Of a DNA stretch of 64,000 nucleotides, positions 43,387-54,763 are shown in pieces (positions within the stretch are counted from its first letter, which is position 1; every line of letters begins with the position of its first letter). The DNA is from Gammaproteobacteria bacterium. Lineage in GTDB: Bacteria > Pseudomonadota > Gammaproteobacteria > DSM-16500. A program made the translations under genes and the position numbers. A model generated the notes under the pieces. That model saw only the letters and a list, made by a program, of their open reading frames with translations, was not told where the DNA came from and did no database searches. Location: positions 186,001 through 250,000 of the forward strand of contig JARLJO010000047.1 in NCBI GenBank assembly GCA_031291175.1, given 5' to 3'.

Positions 43387-44887
43387 ACTCGGCATTGACG
43401 TTGGTGGCACCAATATTGATTTTGCCGTGGTCGATGATAAAAATCAGCTACGCTCTGGACACAAAATATTAGCCAAAGGCGAACTGCACTTGGCTATTGC
43501 CGAGGGCTTGGCGCAATTACAGAAGAACCATGGTATTACGTTATCATCCATTGCCACGATTCATTTAGGTACGACTTTAGCGATTAATAGCTTGCTGGAA
43601 TTAAAATCACTTTATAAAGTGGGTCTTATTCGCCTGGCCAATCACTCGCCTGATTTTCCGCCAGCTTATCTTTGGCCGAAAACATACCGTGATGCGATTG
43701 TAGTGGGCTATCGCAATGTTTCTGGCGGGCGTGAATATAATAATCACTCAAGAAAATTGCTCAATCGTGATGAACTATTATTTCGAATCCAGGAATTGAT
43801 AGACAATGGCGCGCAATCACTCGCGCTTGTCAGTGTATTTGCACCTTTATATTCTGATGACGAAATCGCAGCGGCACACATCATTCGTAATGAATTTGAT
43901 ATTCCAGTCAGTCTATCGCATGAACTCGGTAGCCTGGGATTTATTGAGCGTGAAAACACAACGCTGCTAAATGCCGCATTAAAAAAAGTGTTACGCGAAG
44001 GATTTCAATCGTTAACTCAGACCTTTACGAACTTGGGATTCAAAGGAGACTGCTTCATCACGCAAAACAATGGCACTTTATTTACTTTAGAAGAAGCCAT
44101 GATGTTTCCCGTGAAAACGATTGCCTCTGGACCAACTAATTCTCTCGTGGGTGCCTGCAAACTCGCGAAATGCGAAAACGCTGTGATAGTCGATATTGGC
44201 GGCACCTCTACTGACATTGGCATGGTTGTCGATGGCTTTCCTCTTTATTCGCTACAATCGGGAGTTGTAGCTGGCATTTCTTGCAATTTATTAACGCCGG
44301 ATATTGCCACTCTCGCCATGGGAGGAGGCAGTATTATTCGACGTGACAATCAACACTATACGATTGGGCCTGACAGCTTGGGCGCAGATCTTTTTAAAAA
44401 ATGCCAAACGCGAGGTGGGGATAATTTAACGTTATATGATGTTGGGCAAATCTTAAAATTTCAACCTAATCAAGACGCCGAAAATATCATGTCCTATTTT
44501 CTAGAACAGATTAACCAGGAACTGGTTTCTCTTTTGCCTGATCTAAATTCTCAATTGGTTTTATTAGTGGGTGGTGGCGCGGAGAATATTCCATCACACT
44601 TATTGAGTACCAATGTAATACGCCCTCCTCACTATCAAATCGCCAATGCGTATGGTGCTGCATTAAGTGAAATAGCGGGACACGTGGACTGTATTGTGCA
44701 ATTTGGTCGAGACAAAGAAAGTGAGCTTGCGGCATTGGAAGAAAAAGCCAAAGCAATGGCTATTCAAAATGGTGCAGAATCTGAATCCATTCGCATCATC
44801 GAGAAAAAAGTGTTGCCACTTTATTACATGCACGAACCCATGTATCGCGTTTTGATAACAGCGGTTGGGCCCTTACAAACACTCTAA
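43379..44887 (+). CDS. hydantoinase/oxoprolinase A-family ATPase
   Basis: A 502-residue protein of the HyuA/OplA family, actin-like ATP-dependent ring openers. The start at 43379 is chosen for GAGGTG upstream. The ATP phosphate loops are visible: LGIDVGGTNIDFAVVDD at the N-terminus and VIVDIGGTSTDIGMVVDG near residue 270, then GGGSIIRRDN. The family opens 5-oxoproline or N-methylhydantoins at the cost of ATP, normally with a HyuB partner; no HyuB is present here, and DUF917 may replace it. It ends the operon, followed by a strong palindrome. Confidence 0.88.
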   Translation: MYKLGIDVGGTNIDFAVVDDKNQLRSGHKILAKGELHLAIAEGLAQLQKNHGITLSSIATIHLGTTLAINSLLELKSLYKVGLIRLANHSPDFPPAYLWPKTYRDAIVVGYRNVSGGREYNNHSRKLLNRDELLFRIQELIDNGAQSLALVSVFAPLYSDDEIAAAHIIRNEFDIPVSLSHELGSLGFIERENTTLLNAALKKVLREGFQSLTQTFTNLGFKGDCFITQNNGTLFTLEEAMMFPVKTIASGPTNSLVGACKLAKCENAVIVDIGGTSTDIGMVVDGFPLYSLQSGVVAGISCNLLTPDIATLAMGGGSIIRRDNQHYTIGPDSLGADLFKKCQTRGGDNLTLYDVGQILKFQPNQDAENIMSYFLEQINQELVSLLPDLNSQLVLLVGGGAENIPSHLLSTNVIRPPHYQIANAYGAALSEIAGHVDCIVQFGRDKESELAALEEKAKAMAIQNGAESESIRIIEKKVLPLYYMHEPMYRVLITAVGPLQTL

Positions 44888-44896
44888 CATTGCAGC

Positions 44897-44983
44897 AATG
44901 TAGGTTGGGCTGAGCGCTTTCTGCGAAGCCCAACGTTTTAATGAAATGTTGGGCTTCGCAGAAAGCGCAGAGGCCAACCCACA
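44897..44983. repeat. double TTGGGTT-type palindrome, copy 5, likely terminator
   Basis: GTAGGTTGGGCTGAGCGCTT followed by TCTGCGAAGCCCAACG, then an inverted second copy (TGTTGGGCTTCGCAGAAAGC ending CCAACCCACA). The two copies pair with each other over about 35 bases. It occupies the whole gap between the convergent hyuA-like and ruvB genes and should terminate both. Confidence 0.8.
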
Positions 44984-46039
44984 TTAATGATCTGTGTCTT
45001 CTAACACACTCAAGGTTTTTTGTGAGATGATTTTTTCCGGTGCTTTTAAACCAAAATGCAAATAGGCACTCTTGGTGGCAATGCGTCCACGAGGCGTGCG
45101 CATCATAAAACCTTGCTGAATGAGATAAGGTTCGATCACATCTTCAATAGTGCCACGCTCTTCACTAATAGCAGCGGCCAAACTATCAATACCCACAGGG
45201 CCACCATCAAATCGATCAATGAGCGCCAATAACAATTTTCTATCCATCATATCAAAACCTTGCGCGTCCACATCGAGCATATCCAATGCACACTGCACCA
45301 CTTCTCGCACAATTTTGCCGTTCGCTTTCACTTCAGCATAATCACGCACGCGACGCACTAAACGATTCGCAATTCGTGGCGTGCCTCGCGAGCGAATCGC
45401 AATTTCTTCTGCACCTGCACGATCCATCGAAATGCCTAAAATGGCCGCTGAACGCTCAATGATATGCGTTAAATCCGCCACTTGATAAAACTCTAAACGT
45501 TGCACAATACCAAAACGATCACGCAAGGGCGACGTTAACAATCCTGCCCGCGTGGTAGCACCAATTAAAGTAAACGGCGGCAAATTGAGTTTAATAGAAC
45601 GCGCTGCGGGGCCCTCACCAATCATAATATCTAATTGGTAATCTTCCATGGCCGGATACAACACCTCTTCAACAACAGGACTGAGACGATGAATCTCATC
45701 AATGAATAACACATCATGCGCCTGCAAGTTGGTAAGTAAAGCCGCCACATCACCGGGTCTTTCCAGGACAGGGCCTGAGGTCTGGCGCAAGTTAACACCA
45801 AGCTCATTCGCCACAATGTGTGCGAGTGTCGTCTTACCCAATCCCGGTGGTCCGAAAATTAAAACGTGATCCAGTGCTTCTTTACGTGCACGCGCTGCCT
45901 GAATGAATATCTCCATCTGCTCGCGCACAGCCACTTGGCCGACATAATCTTGTAATGTCTTAGGACGTATTGCTCGATCTAAGTTTTCTGCCTCTGCAAG
46001 CTGTGACTCACCGGTGACAATTCTACTTAAATCACTCAT
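44984..46039 (-). CDS. ruvB: Holliday junction DNA helicase RuvB
   Basis: A 351-residue AAA+ motor that, with RuvA, drives branch migration of Holliday junctions. Walker A is [13 protein letters not shown], Walker B LFIDEIHR, and sensor/arginine finger [18 protein letters not shown]. The C-terminal winged helix ends [14 protein letters not shown]. Full family length. It overlaps ruvA by 4 bases. Confidence 0.98.
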   Translation of the reverse strand: MSDLSRIVTGESQLAEAENLDRAIRPKTLQDYVGQVAVREQMEIFIQAARARKEALDHVLIFGPPGLGKTTLAHIVANELGVNLRQTSGPVLERPGDVAALLTNLQAHDVLFIDEIHRLSPVVEEVLYPAMEDYQLDIMIGEGPAARSIKLNLPPFTLIGATTRAGLLTSPLRDRFGIVQRLEFYQVADLTHIIERSAAILGISMDRAGAEEIAIRSRGTPRIANRLVRRVRDYAEVKANGKIVREVVQCALDMLDVDAQGFDMMDRKLLLALIDRFDGGPVGIDSLAAAISEERGTIEDVIEPYLIQQGFMMRTPRGRIATKSAYLHFGLKAPEKIISQKTLSVLEDTDH

Positions 46040-46644
46040 ACCATCTCCCTCAATGCCTGTCGAATAATGTCTTCGCTGGTCATAGCCCCATCATCTACTT
46101 TAGAAATAGCGCGACTTGCCTCTTGCGGCTTGTAACCTAATGCAATCAAAGCAGACACGGCATCTTGCGTTGCCTGATTACGATTTACCTGTGTAGCGCT
46201 TTTAATAAACGTAGACTCAGAAGAGAGAGCTGAAGCACTCAACGTCGAAACCTTATCACGCATCTCTATAATCAAACGTTCCGCTGTTTTCTTACCCACC
46301 CCCGGCAGCCGCACCAAACTCTCTGTGTCATTATTGACCACACAGCGAATAAATTCATTCGGCTCAATGCTGGATAAAATCGTCAGGGCTAAACGCGGGC
46401 CCACTCCGTTCACTTTCAACAACGTTCTAAACAAAGAACGTTCTTCACGCGCATAAAAACCAAACAAATGATGCCCATCTTCCCGCACGATAAAGTGAGT
46501 ATGCAGGGTCACCTCTTTGCCAACATCAGGCAGATGATAAAAAGTACTCATGGGGGCATTGATTTCATAGCCCACGCCATTGACGTCTAATAGGAGTTCT
46601 GGGGGTTGTTTTTCGAGGATAATCCCGCGTAATTGTCCGATCAT
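46036..46644 (-). CDS. ruvA: Holliday junction DNA helicase subunit RuvA
   Basis: A 202-residue junction-binding subunit. The start at 46644 is chosen because it gives the canonical [12 protein letters not shown] and has AAAGGA upstream. An OB-fold N-domain with acidic pin region, two helix-hairpin-helix motifs ([12 protein letters not shown] and [16 protein letters not shown]) and the RuvB-contacting C-terminal domain ([18 protein letters not shown]) are visible. Coupled to ruvB. Confidence 0.97.
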   Translation of the reverse strand: MIGQLRGIILEKQPPELLLDVNGVGYEINAPMSTFYHLPDVGKEVTLHTHFIVREDGHHLFGFYAREERSLFRTLLKVNGVGPRLALTILSSIEPNEFIRCVVNNDTESLVRLPGVGKKTAERLIIEMRDKVSTLSASALSSESTFIKSATQVNRNQATQDAVSALIALGYKPQEASRAISKVDDGAMTSEDIIRQALREMV

Positions 46645-46857
46645 GAGAATCCTTTGGCTGTCTAACAAGTTATGCCGCGATTTTACCTTAGCGCTATGGT
46701 GAGAGATAGAGAGAATTTTTTATTATTTCACAAGGCACTACACCTCACCGTGGTGATCAAAAATAGATCTATAAAAAAATTTTGGCATATCGGAATTCCT
46801 GAGGTAAGATCGAAGGTCGGTACAATAATTCTAACCAAATAATAAAGTTGAACAATA

Positions 46858-48117
46858 ATGAACACTACAACAACAATGAGAGTGGCGGGTAAAGGCGTTT
46901 ATCCCATTATAGTAATCAGCCTCTGTGCATGCTTTCTGTTTTATAAGTATGTCTTACAGATCTACCCTAGCGTTATTACTGAACAGCTCATGACCGAGTA
47001 TCATTTGTCGGGTGCTGGCCTCGGTAATCTGGCGGCGACTTTTTATTACACCTATATGGTCACGCAACTCTTTGTGGGCGTCATCCTGGACAAGTACAGC
47101 ACTCGCTGGCTAACGGGAGGCGCCATCTTAAGTTGTGCAATAGGTGTACTGATTTTTTCTCAGTCTCAATCCTTACTTTGCGCCGAATTATCGCGAGCAT
47201 TAATGGGGATTGGTGTTGCCTTTGCCACAGTCGCCTATATGAAGATCGCGGCGTCCTGGTTTTTGCCCAGACAATATGCCTTCATCGGAGGCTTGCTGGC
47301 TACGGCGGCCATGGCCGGGGCTGTCTTCGGACAAGCACCTTTGTCTTTGGCTATCGGCTCACTAGGCTGGCGCCCAACGTTAGCTATCACAGGATTTGCT
47401 GGCCTGGGCCTCGCTCTCTTATTCGTTCTCATCATCCGTGATGCACCCCCGTCAGCAGAACAAACCAAGCATCCCATTTCCATGCAAGATATCCTCAAGG
47501 TATTTAAGAACAAGCAAAACTGGCTATTGGCATTATATAGCGGTCTGGCTTTTTCACCGGTTGCAATTTTTGGTGGCCTGTGGGGAAATCCTTTCTTGCA
47601 ACAAGCGTATTTTTACTCCAAAACCGAAGCCGCGTCGATGGTATCGCTGGTTTTTGTTGGCCTAGGCTTAGGTAGCCCGCTGTTAGGGATGTTGTCAGAT
47701 CGTTTAGGCAATCGTCACCACGTGATGCTCTATAGTACGTTCGTTTCCTTTATTGCCATCACTTTAGTACTCTACTGCCATCCTATGCCACCATGGTTAG
47801 TCGCAACACTATTGTTTACTTTTGGTTTCGCCCTGGGCGCATTCGTCCTGGCATTTACCATCGGCAAAGAACTGAATAGCGCAAGCCTCACCGCAACAGT
47901 CATAGCCATGATCAATGCAAGCGATCCTATTTTAGATAGCATCACCGAGCCGGGAATTGGAAAATTGCTGGATATGACGTGGGACGGCAAACTTTTAAAT
48001 GGCGTGCCTTACTTCTCATTACATAATTACCATATCGCACTTAGCGTCTTACCGCTGTATCTTGCGATTGCAACAGTGATTCTGCTCTGGGTTAAACACG
48101 ACCGTGAAACCGCCTAA
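46858..48117 (+). CDS. MFS transporter
   Basis: A 419-residue inner-membrane protein with 12 predicted membrane segments. The MFS motif A appears as GVILDKYSTRW after the second helix and again as GMLSDRLGNRHH in the second half. Overall pattern (FYKYVLQIYPSVIT, LGNLAATFYYTYM) is that of Legionellales organic-ion or amino-acid importers, but substrate is unknown. It lies on the opposite strand between ruvC and ruvA, splitting a normally continuous operon. Confidence 0.88.
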   Translation: MNTTTTMRVAGKGVYPIIVISLCACFLFYKYVLQIYPSVITEQLMTEYHLSGAGLGNLAATFYYTYMVTQLFVGVILDKYSTRWLTGGAILSCAIGVLIFSQSQSLLCAELSRALMGIGVAFATVAYMKIAASWFLPRQYAFIGGLLATAAMAGAVFGQAPLSLAIGSLGWRPTLAITGFAGLGLALLFVLIIRDAPPSAEQTKHPISMQDILKVFKNKQNWLLALYSGLAFSPVAIFGGLWGNPFLQQAYFYSKTEAASMVSLVFVGLGLGSPLLGMLSDRLGNRHHVMLYSTFVSFIAITLVLYCHPMPPWLVATLLFTFGFALGAFVLAFTIGKELNSASLTATVIAMINASDPILDSITEPGIGKLLDMTWDGKLLNGVPYFSLHNYHIALSVLPLYLAIATVILLWVKHDRETA

Positions 48118-48128
48118 GACTCAAATAC

Positions 48129-48155
48129 AGCCAGACAGACACTGTCAGTCTGGCT
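48129..48155. terminator. hairpin between convergent MFS and ruvC genes
   Basis: AGCCAGAC..GTCTGGCT with an inner GACA/TGTC pairing forms a stable hairpin covering the last codons of ruvC and 12 bases after the MFS stop. It may terminate the MFS transcript. Confidence 0.55.
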
Positions 48156-48690
48156 TGTAATCCCGCCAGCTAGTACGCTTACTTCTCCCTTTTTTTACGA
48201 CTCCCTGTGAGGAGGCTAAACGACTGATCAGTGAAAGACGGCTATGCGCATGACATAGCGCTATGGCTAACGCATCCGCTTCGTCTGCTTGCAGAATTTC
48301 AGTTAAATTGAGAATACGGCCAACCATGTGCTGGACCTGCTCTTTTTTCGCAGCACCATAACCCACAACCGATTGCTTGACCTGACGTGCTGAATATTCC
48401 GAGACAGGAATGGTGAGAGCAACAATCGCCGCTCCACGTGCTTGACCTAATTTCAAAGCAGAACCGGGATTTTCGTGCATGAAAACTTGCTCAATCGCCG
48501 CCTCATGAGGCTGATAGAGCTGAATGATTTGCTGCAATTCAGAGTGAATTTTTTGTAGACGTTCGGCAGGCAATAGCGTGTTTACCTTGATGGAACCGCT
48601 GGCTAGACGAATACTGTGATTGCCTTCAACACGGATAACACCGTAGCCGGTGATACGTGAGCCAGGATCTATGCCGATAATAATTGTCAT
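48145..48690 (-). CDS. ruvC: Holliday junction resolvase RuvC
   Basis: A 181-residue RNase H-fold endonuclease. The four catalytic acids are seen: Asp in IGIDPGSR, Glu in AIEQVFM, and two Asp in DEADALAIALCHA. RuvC cuts Holliday junctions bound by RuvAB. The basic C-terminal tail (KKGRSKRTSW) is usual. It follows yebC after 105 bases holding a repeat. Confidence 0.97.
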   Translation of the reverse strand: MTIIIGIDPGSRITGYGVIRVEGNHSIRLASGSIKVNTLLPAERLQKIHSELQQIIQLYQPHEAAIEQVFMHENPGSALKLGQARGAAIVALTIPVSEYSARQVKQSVVGYGAAKKEQVQHMVGRILNLTEILQADEADALAIALCHAHSRLSLISRLASSQGVVKKGRSKRTSWRDYKPD

Positions 48691-48732
48691 GCGCTAGTAT
48701 TCGTCCTGAATATTTAACAATGATAATGACAA

Positions 48733-48781
48733 CCTAACCTGCCACCCCGTTTTTGTGTCACTTCCACGACAGTGGAAGTGA
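48733..48781. repeat. structured repeat family C, partial copy
   Basis: CCTAACCTGCCACCCCG then TTTTTGTGT and the hairpin CACTTCCAC-GACA-GTGGAAGTG. This corresponds to one end of the larger elements at 49586 and 55856; the long inner hairpin is missing. It sits between yebC and ruvC. Confidence 0.75.
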
Positions 48782-48795
48782 CTAAATAGGCGATA

Positions 48796-49545
48796 TCAAT
48801 CCATTTCAGCTAAAATTTCATCGGTAATGTCTGCGTTTGAATACACTTCCTGGACATCATCTAAATCTTCTAACATATCCGTCAAGCGGATAAACTTTTC
48901 TGCTGTGTCTTTGTCGCTAATAGCAACGCTAGTCGCCGCTGCCATCGTGATTTCAGCTTGCACAGGAAGAAAACCCGCTCTAACCATGACATCGCGCACA
49001 ACGGCAAAGGCCTCAGGTGAGGTGGTGATATCAATACTCTTATCATCATTCACCACCACATCATCCGCACCGGATTCTAATGCTAAGTCCATCACGCGCT
49101 CTTCATCTGCATCTGGGCCCAATGTAATTTGGCCGAGCTTACTAAACAAATAAGAAACCGAACCATCCGTTCCCATATTACCGCCACACTTGGTAAACGC
49201 ATGACGCACTTCACCAACCGTTCGATTACGATTATTCGTCATGCAATCAACCATGATAGCAACCCCAGCCGGACCGTAACCTTCGTAGCGAATTTCTTCA
49301 ACATCACCGCCATCCAAACCACCGGCACCGCGTTTAACCGCGCGCTCAATCACATCTTTCGCCATGTTAGCAACCAGTGCTTTATCCCAGGCTGCGCGCA
49401 AACGCGGATTGGCATCAGGATCGCCTCCGCCCAACTTGGCAGAAACCGTGATCTCACGAATCAATTTTGTATAAAGCTTTCCGCGTTTGGCATCCTGCTT
49501 GCCTTTGCGATGTTTGATATTCGCCCACTTACTATGACCGGCCAT
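48796..49545 (-). CDS. yebC: YebC/PmpR-family protein
   Basis: A 249-residue protein opening with the family signature [20 protein letters not shown]. Conserved blocks [29 protein letters not shown] and GSVSYLF are present. Family members act as DNA-binding regulators or, in recent work, assist translation of polyproline. Its place between aspS and ruvC is the usual gammaproteobacterial arrangement. Confidence 0.96.
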   Translation of the reverse strand: MAGHSKWANIKHRKGKQDAKRGKLYTKLIREITVSAKLGGGDPDANPRLRAAWDKALVANMAKDVIERAVKRGAGGLDGGDVEEIRYEGYGPAGVAIMVDCMTNNRNRTVGEVRHAFTKCGGNMGTDGSVSYLFSKLGQITLGPDADEERVMDLALESGADDVVVNDDKSIDITTSPEAFAVVRDVMVRAGFLPVQAEITMAAATSVAISDKDTAEKFIRLTDMLEDLDDVQEVYSNADITDEILAEMD

Positions 49546-49585
49546 ATTGCTTCTCTCATACTAATGTTAATTGTTTCGCCTCTAT

Positions 49586-49707
49586 TCACTTCCACGAAGT
49601 GGAAGTGAATTTAAAAAAAAAGGGGTGGCAGGGTAGGTATGCTTTTTACGCGCGGAGCTTGCGAGCACGAAAAAAGTATACCTACCCTGACAGGACCCCA
49701 GTCATTT
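49586..49707. repeat. structured repeat family C, full copy 1
   Basis: Order: perfect hairpin CACTTCCAC-GAA-GTGGAAGTG, A-run, GGGGTGGCA, then a long hairpin with arms GGGTAGGTATGCTTTTT and AAAAAAGTATACCTACCC around a CGCGGAGC loop, then GACAGGACCCCAGTCATT. A full inverted copy is at 55856-55978. It fills the gap between aspS and yebC. Confidence 0.85.
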
Positions 49708-49723
49708 TACAAAAGAGGATATC

Positions 49724-51529
49724 CTATTTTATTACGTCTTCTTTCACTTTAGCAGATGACTTCTCACCTTCAGCAGGCTTAATCACCCGTATGCCTAATT
49801 CCAATAACTGCGCTGGATCAACAGATGACGGCGCATCCGTTAATGGACAAGTTGCTGTTTGCGTTTTAGGAAAGGCAATCACATCACGGATTGATGATGA
49901 ACCCGTCATCAACATCGCTAAACGATCAATACCAAAAGCAATACCGCCATGTGGAGGGCATCCGAATTTAAGCGCCGTCAACAAGTGGCCGAATTTTTCA
50001 TTGGCATCTTCTTCGCTGATATTTAATGCGTTAAACACCGCCATTTGCAATTCAGGCGTATTGATACGAATGGAACCACCACCAATTTCGCTACCGTTTA
50101 ATGCCATATCATAAGCACGCGCTAAAATTTTAATGGGATCTTTTTGTAAATCGCTTATCTCATTAATTTGTGGTGCGGTGAAAGGATGATGACAAGCTGA
50201 CAAACGCCCTTCGCCTTTTTCAAACATAGGGAAATCAATCACCCATAATGGACGCCAGCCTTCTTGAACTAACTTGCGATCATGACCCAGCTTGATACGC
50301 AACGCACCCAATGATTCATTAACGGTGTCGGTCTTATCTGCGCCAAAGAAAACAATATCGCCGACCTTAGCATTGGTACGCTCTAGAATTTGCTTGATTG
50401 CATCCTCAGGAATGAACTTCAAGATAGGTGAAGCTAAACCTTCAATGCCTTCGCCATTGATTTTAATGTATGCCAAACCTTTAGCGCCGAAGTTACCAAT
50501 AAACTTGGTATAGTCATCAATTTCTTTACGTGAAATATCAGCACCACCTGGAACATGCAAAGCAACAACACGGCTGCTTGGATCGTTTGCAGGGCCTGAA
50601 AACACTTTAAATTCGACATCTTTCAGTAAATCAGCTACATCCACCAACTCTAACGGAATACGCAAATCCGGCTTGTCTGAACCGAAACGTTTCATGGCTT
50701 CTGCATAGCTCATGCGAGGGAATGGGTTAGGCAAATCCACGTTTAAAATTTCTTTAAACATACCGCGTACCATCACTTCCATCATGCCTTGAATTTCAAG
50801 CTCATCCAAAAAAGAAGTCTCGATATCTAACTGCGTGAATTCTGGCTGACGATCAGCACGCAAATCTTCATCGCGAAAACAACGCACCACTTGATAATAA
50901 CGATCCATGCCCGCCATCATTAATAGTTGTTTAAATTGCTGAGGTGATTGGGGCAGCGCATAAAATGAGCCTGGCTTGGTACGGCTTGGCACCAAATAAT
51001 CGCGTGCGCCTTCTGGAGTTGCCTTTGTCAAAAAAGGTGTTTCAATATCCATGAAACCATTATCGTCTAAATAACGACGCAAATAACGGGTAATGTGCGC
51101 GCGTAATTTCATGCGGTTTAACATTTCAGGACGACGCAAATCCAGGTAGCGATAGCGCAAACGGGTTTCTTCACCGACATCATGATATTCATCAATAGGG
51201 AAAGGCGTGGTTTCTGCACGATTTAAAATCGTCACCGTATCAGCAACAATTTCGATCTCGCCAGTTTTTAAATCTTTGTTCACGGTGCCATCGGGTCTAC
51301 GACCAACGCGGCCTTTGATTTGCAAAACATATTCATTACGCACAGATTCTGCAATCTGAAATGCAGCTTTATTTTCTGGATGAAAAACCACTTGCACCAA
51401 GCCTTCACGATCGCGCATATCTAAAAAGATAACGCCACCATGATCGCGACGTCTATGGACCCAACCGACAATCGTGACATCGAGATCTAATACTTTTGCT
51501 GTGACTTCACCACAATAATGACTACGCAT
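49724..51529 (-). CDS. aspS: aspartate-tRNA ligase
   Basis: A 601-residue class II aminoacyl-tRNA synthetase. An N-terminal OB fold (residues 1-105, [20 protein letters not shown]) binds the anticodon. The catalytic core holds motif 2 ([20 protein letters not shown]) and motif 3 ([17 protein letters not shown]), with a bacterial GAD insertion between. Full length. Whether it also charges tRNA-Asn cannot be decided here. It follows DUF502 after 61 bases. Confidence 0.98.
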   Translation of the reverse strand: MRSHYCGEVTAKVLDLDVTIVGWVHRRRDHGGVIFLDMRDREGLVQVVFHPENKAAFQIAESVRNEYVLQIKGRVGRRPDGTVNKDLKTGEIEIVADTVTILNRAETTPFPIDEYHDVGEETRLRYRYLDLRRPEMLNRMKLRAHITRYLRRYLDDNGFMDIETPFLTKATPEGARDYLVPSRTKPGSFYALPQSPQQFKQLLMMAGMDRYYQVVRCFRDEDLRADRQPEFTQLDIETSFLDELEIQGMMEVMVRGMFKEILNVDLPNPFPRMSYAEAMKRFGSDKPDLRIPLELVDVADLLKDVEFKVFSGPANDPSSRVVALHVPGGADISRKEIDDYTKFIGNFGAKGLAYIKINGEGIEGLASPILKFIPEDAIKQILERTNAKVGDIVFFGADKTDTVNESLGALRIKLGHDRKLVQEGWRPLWVIDFPMFEKGEGRLSACHHPFTAPQINEISDLQKDPIKILARAYDMALNGSEIGGGSIRINTPELQMAVFNALNISEEDANEKFGHLLTALKFGCPPHGGIAFGIDRLAMLMTGSSSIRDVIAFPKTQTATCPLTDAPSSVDPAQLLELGIRVIKPAEGEKSSAKVKEDVIK

Positions 51530-51590
51530 AACTTTACCTTCTTATTTAATTGTTTTTACATCGCGCGAGAATAAAACCACGCATCTATAT

Positions 51591-52226
51591 TTATGGCATC
51601 TCTTTTAGTGTGTGGCCGTTTTTCATGGTTGGCTGCACGACACCTAACGAAATAACAAACTTCAGTGCTTGATCCACACTCATATCTAATTCAATCACAT
51701 TCTTGCGTTGCGTCATCATCAAAAATCCTGAGGTGGGATTGGGTGTGGTCGGAATAAACAAACTCACCATTTCTTCACCGTTTAAGGCTTCAGAAACAAA
51801 CTGGGTCGCATCCCCTGTTTGAAAAGCCAAGCTCCACAAACCCGTACGCGGATATTCCACTAACAACACTTTACGAAATGACTGGCCGCCCGGCGAAAGC
51901 AAGGTTTGGGCTACTTGTTTTACGCCCGTATAAACAGATCGCACCAACGGAATGCGCCCCATGACGCTATCCCAAAGAGCCAATAAACGGCTACCGAGAA
52001 AGTTTGCGGCAATGACACCCGTAATAAAGATAACCAACAAGGTAATGAGAACGCCAATACCAGGCACATGAAATCCAATTAAGGCATCAGGACGATATTG
52101 GGGCGGCAGCAATAACAAGGAATTACTGAGAATATCGACTAAAAACTTAATCACGAGCAGTGTCACCCAAATAGGCAACCAGACCAGCAATCCCGAGATA
52201 AAATAGCGATGAAGATATGACATCAT
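51591..52226 (-). CDS. DUF502 family membrane protein
   Basis: A 211-residue inner-membrane protein of the DUF502 family. Two membrane segments (about 8-30 and 55-78) are followed by a soluble C-terminal domain with the family motifs IPLVRSVYTGVKQVAQTLL and LVEYPRTGLWSLAFQTG. The family has no settled biochemical function. A second Met follows the first. The gene is 3 bases after the fmdB-like gene, in the common fmdB-DUF502-aspS order. Confidence 0.9.
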   Translation of the reverse strand: MMSYLHRYFISGLLVWLPIWVTLLVIKFLVDILSNSLLLLPPQYRPDALIGFHVPGIGVLITLLVIFITGVIAANFLGSRLLALWDSVMGRIPLVRSVYTGVKQVAQTLLSPGGQSFRKVLLVEYPRTGLWSLAFQTGDATQFVSEALNGEEMVSLFIPTTPNPTSGFLMMTQRKNVIELDMSVDQALKFVISLGVVQPTMKNGHTLKEMP

Positions 52227-52229
52227 AAA

Positions 52230-52520
52230 TTAAGTACCTGTTGAATCAGTTTTAGGTTTATCCGTGCTGGGTGTTGCCTCCTTCTTGCTATCTCCTGGTA
52301 CGGCTGAGACAGCTGACTCTTTTTTGGTTTCTGTCGGTTTATTCCGAAAATCGGTGGCATACCACCCCGTCCCTTTTAACTGAAAACTGGTCGCTGACAC
52401 TTGCTTTTGCAGTGTCGCCTTTTCACAAGCCGGACAATCCGTTAAGGGTTCATCGGAAATTTTTTGTAATGTATCAAACATGTGGCCACACGCAGTGCAC
52501 TGGTATTCATAAATTGGCAT
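52230..52520 (-). CDS. FmdB-family zinc-ribbon protein
   Basis: A 96-residue protein. The start at 52520 gives the canonical [15 protein letters not shown]; the frame upstream adds only 6 residues. CxxC (CTAC) and CPAC form one zinc ribbon in residues 1-40. A hydrophilic Lys/Ser/Thr-rich tail follows. Family members are small putative regulatory proteins of unknown mechanism. It heads the fmdB-DUF502-aspS-yebC-ruvC set. Confidence 0.92.
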   Translation of the reverse strand: MPIYEYQCTACGHMFDTLQKISDEPLTDCPACEKATLQKQVSATSFQLKGTGWYATDFRNKPTETKKESAVSAVPGDSKKEATPSTDKPKTDSTGT

Positions 52521-52896
52521 AAAATTAAAACCTTTCAAACATCTCTAATAACACTAAAATAACACCGTCAAAATCAAACAGGACACAATTTAAGCTATTT
52601 TGATATAAAAAATGACTAGCGACACGAAAACCGCTCATTTTAACAAGTTCCAGGCAGGCATGGTAGCGACAATACCTATTTCGTGGATTTAATTGAAAAA
52701 ACCACAAAGTCTCCCGCAGATCAAATTATAGCCAGAATTTCGGTTTTTTGTTTGATTTTATTGGCCCCGCAGGCAAAAAATACATTCCGAAAAAACTCTG
52801 TTGCACAAAAAGGAGCAACACCGCAAAATGGATGACTTATGGCTTGAAACGGCAGGCTACTGTTATACCTATCAAAAAGGCGCCACAAGGAATGTT
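52521..52896. other. intergenic region between divergent operons
   Basis: About 375 bases between the fmdB-like gene (left) and the SDR gene (right). The forward SDR frame is open from 52801, but the residues before 52897 do not match the family. No RNA gene or repeat is evident. Confidence 0.4.
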
Positions 52897-54336
<1,440 letters not shown>

Positions 54337-54337
<1 letters not shown>

Positions 54338-54747
54338 TGAAAAATGTGAATGGATTCACTTTCATGCAATTAATGGTTGTCACCGCAGTGATTATGCTGA
54401 TTGCCGCCTTCAGTTATCCCATGTATGAAGACCATGTGATGCGCGCAAAACGCACTCATGCTGAAGAAACCTTATTGGACATTTCGTCTCAACTCGAACA
54501 CTATTATTCTCTTTATGATACCTATGCGACCGCCAGCCTTGATCGCATCAAATTTGTCGCTCCTCAAAGCAAAAATGGTTATGAATATATTATTCAAAAC
54601 CAGACTGAGCGAACTTATATAATCTCGGCCATTCCTCAAGGCGCACAAGAAAAAGATATCAATTGCGCTGCACTCACTTTAAACTCCGTCGGTGACAAAG
54701 GTATAACCGGTCCAGGTAGCGTTGAGATGTGCTGGGATCTCAAATAA
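54337..54747 (+). CDS. type IV pilin-like protein (PilE-type minor pilin)
   Basis: A 136-residue pilin. The prepilin site is NG-FTFMQLMVVTAVI near residue 6, followed by the hydrophobic helix and a short globular domain with two late cysteines (NCAALT, MCWDLK). It resembles the PilE/comP group (HYYSLYDTYATA). Position 5 of the mature protein is Gln instead of the almost invariant Glu. It shares a base with the wrbA stop (TAATG). It may be a minor pilin for twitching, secretion or DNA uptake. Confidence 0.88.
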
Positions 54748-54763
54748 CAGATAGCTAAATGAT

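Noticed and set aside
49586..49707. CRISPR array
   Set aside because: The repeats are single, palindromic and far apart, with no regular spacers and no cas genes in the window.
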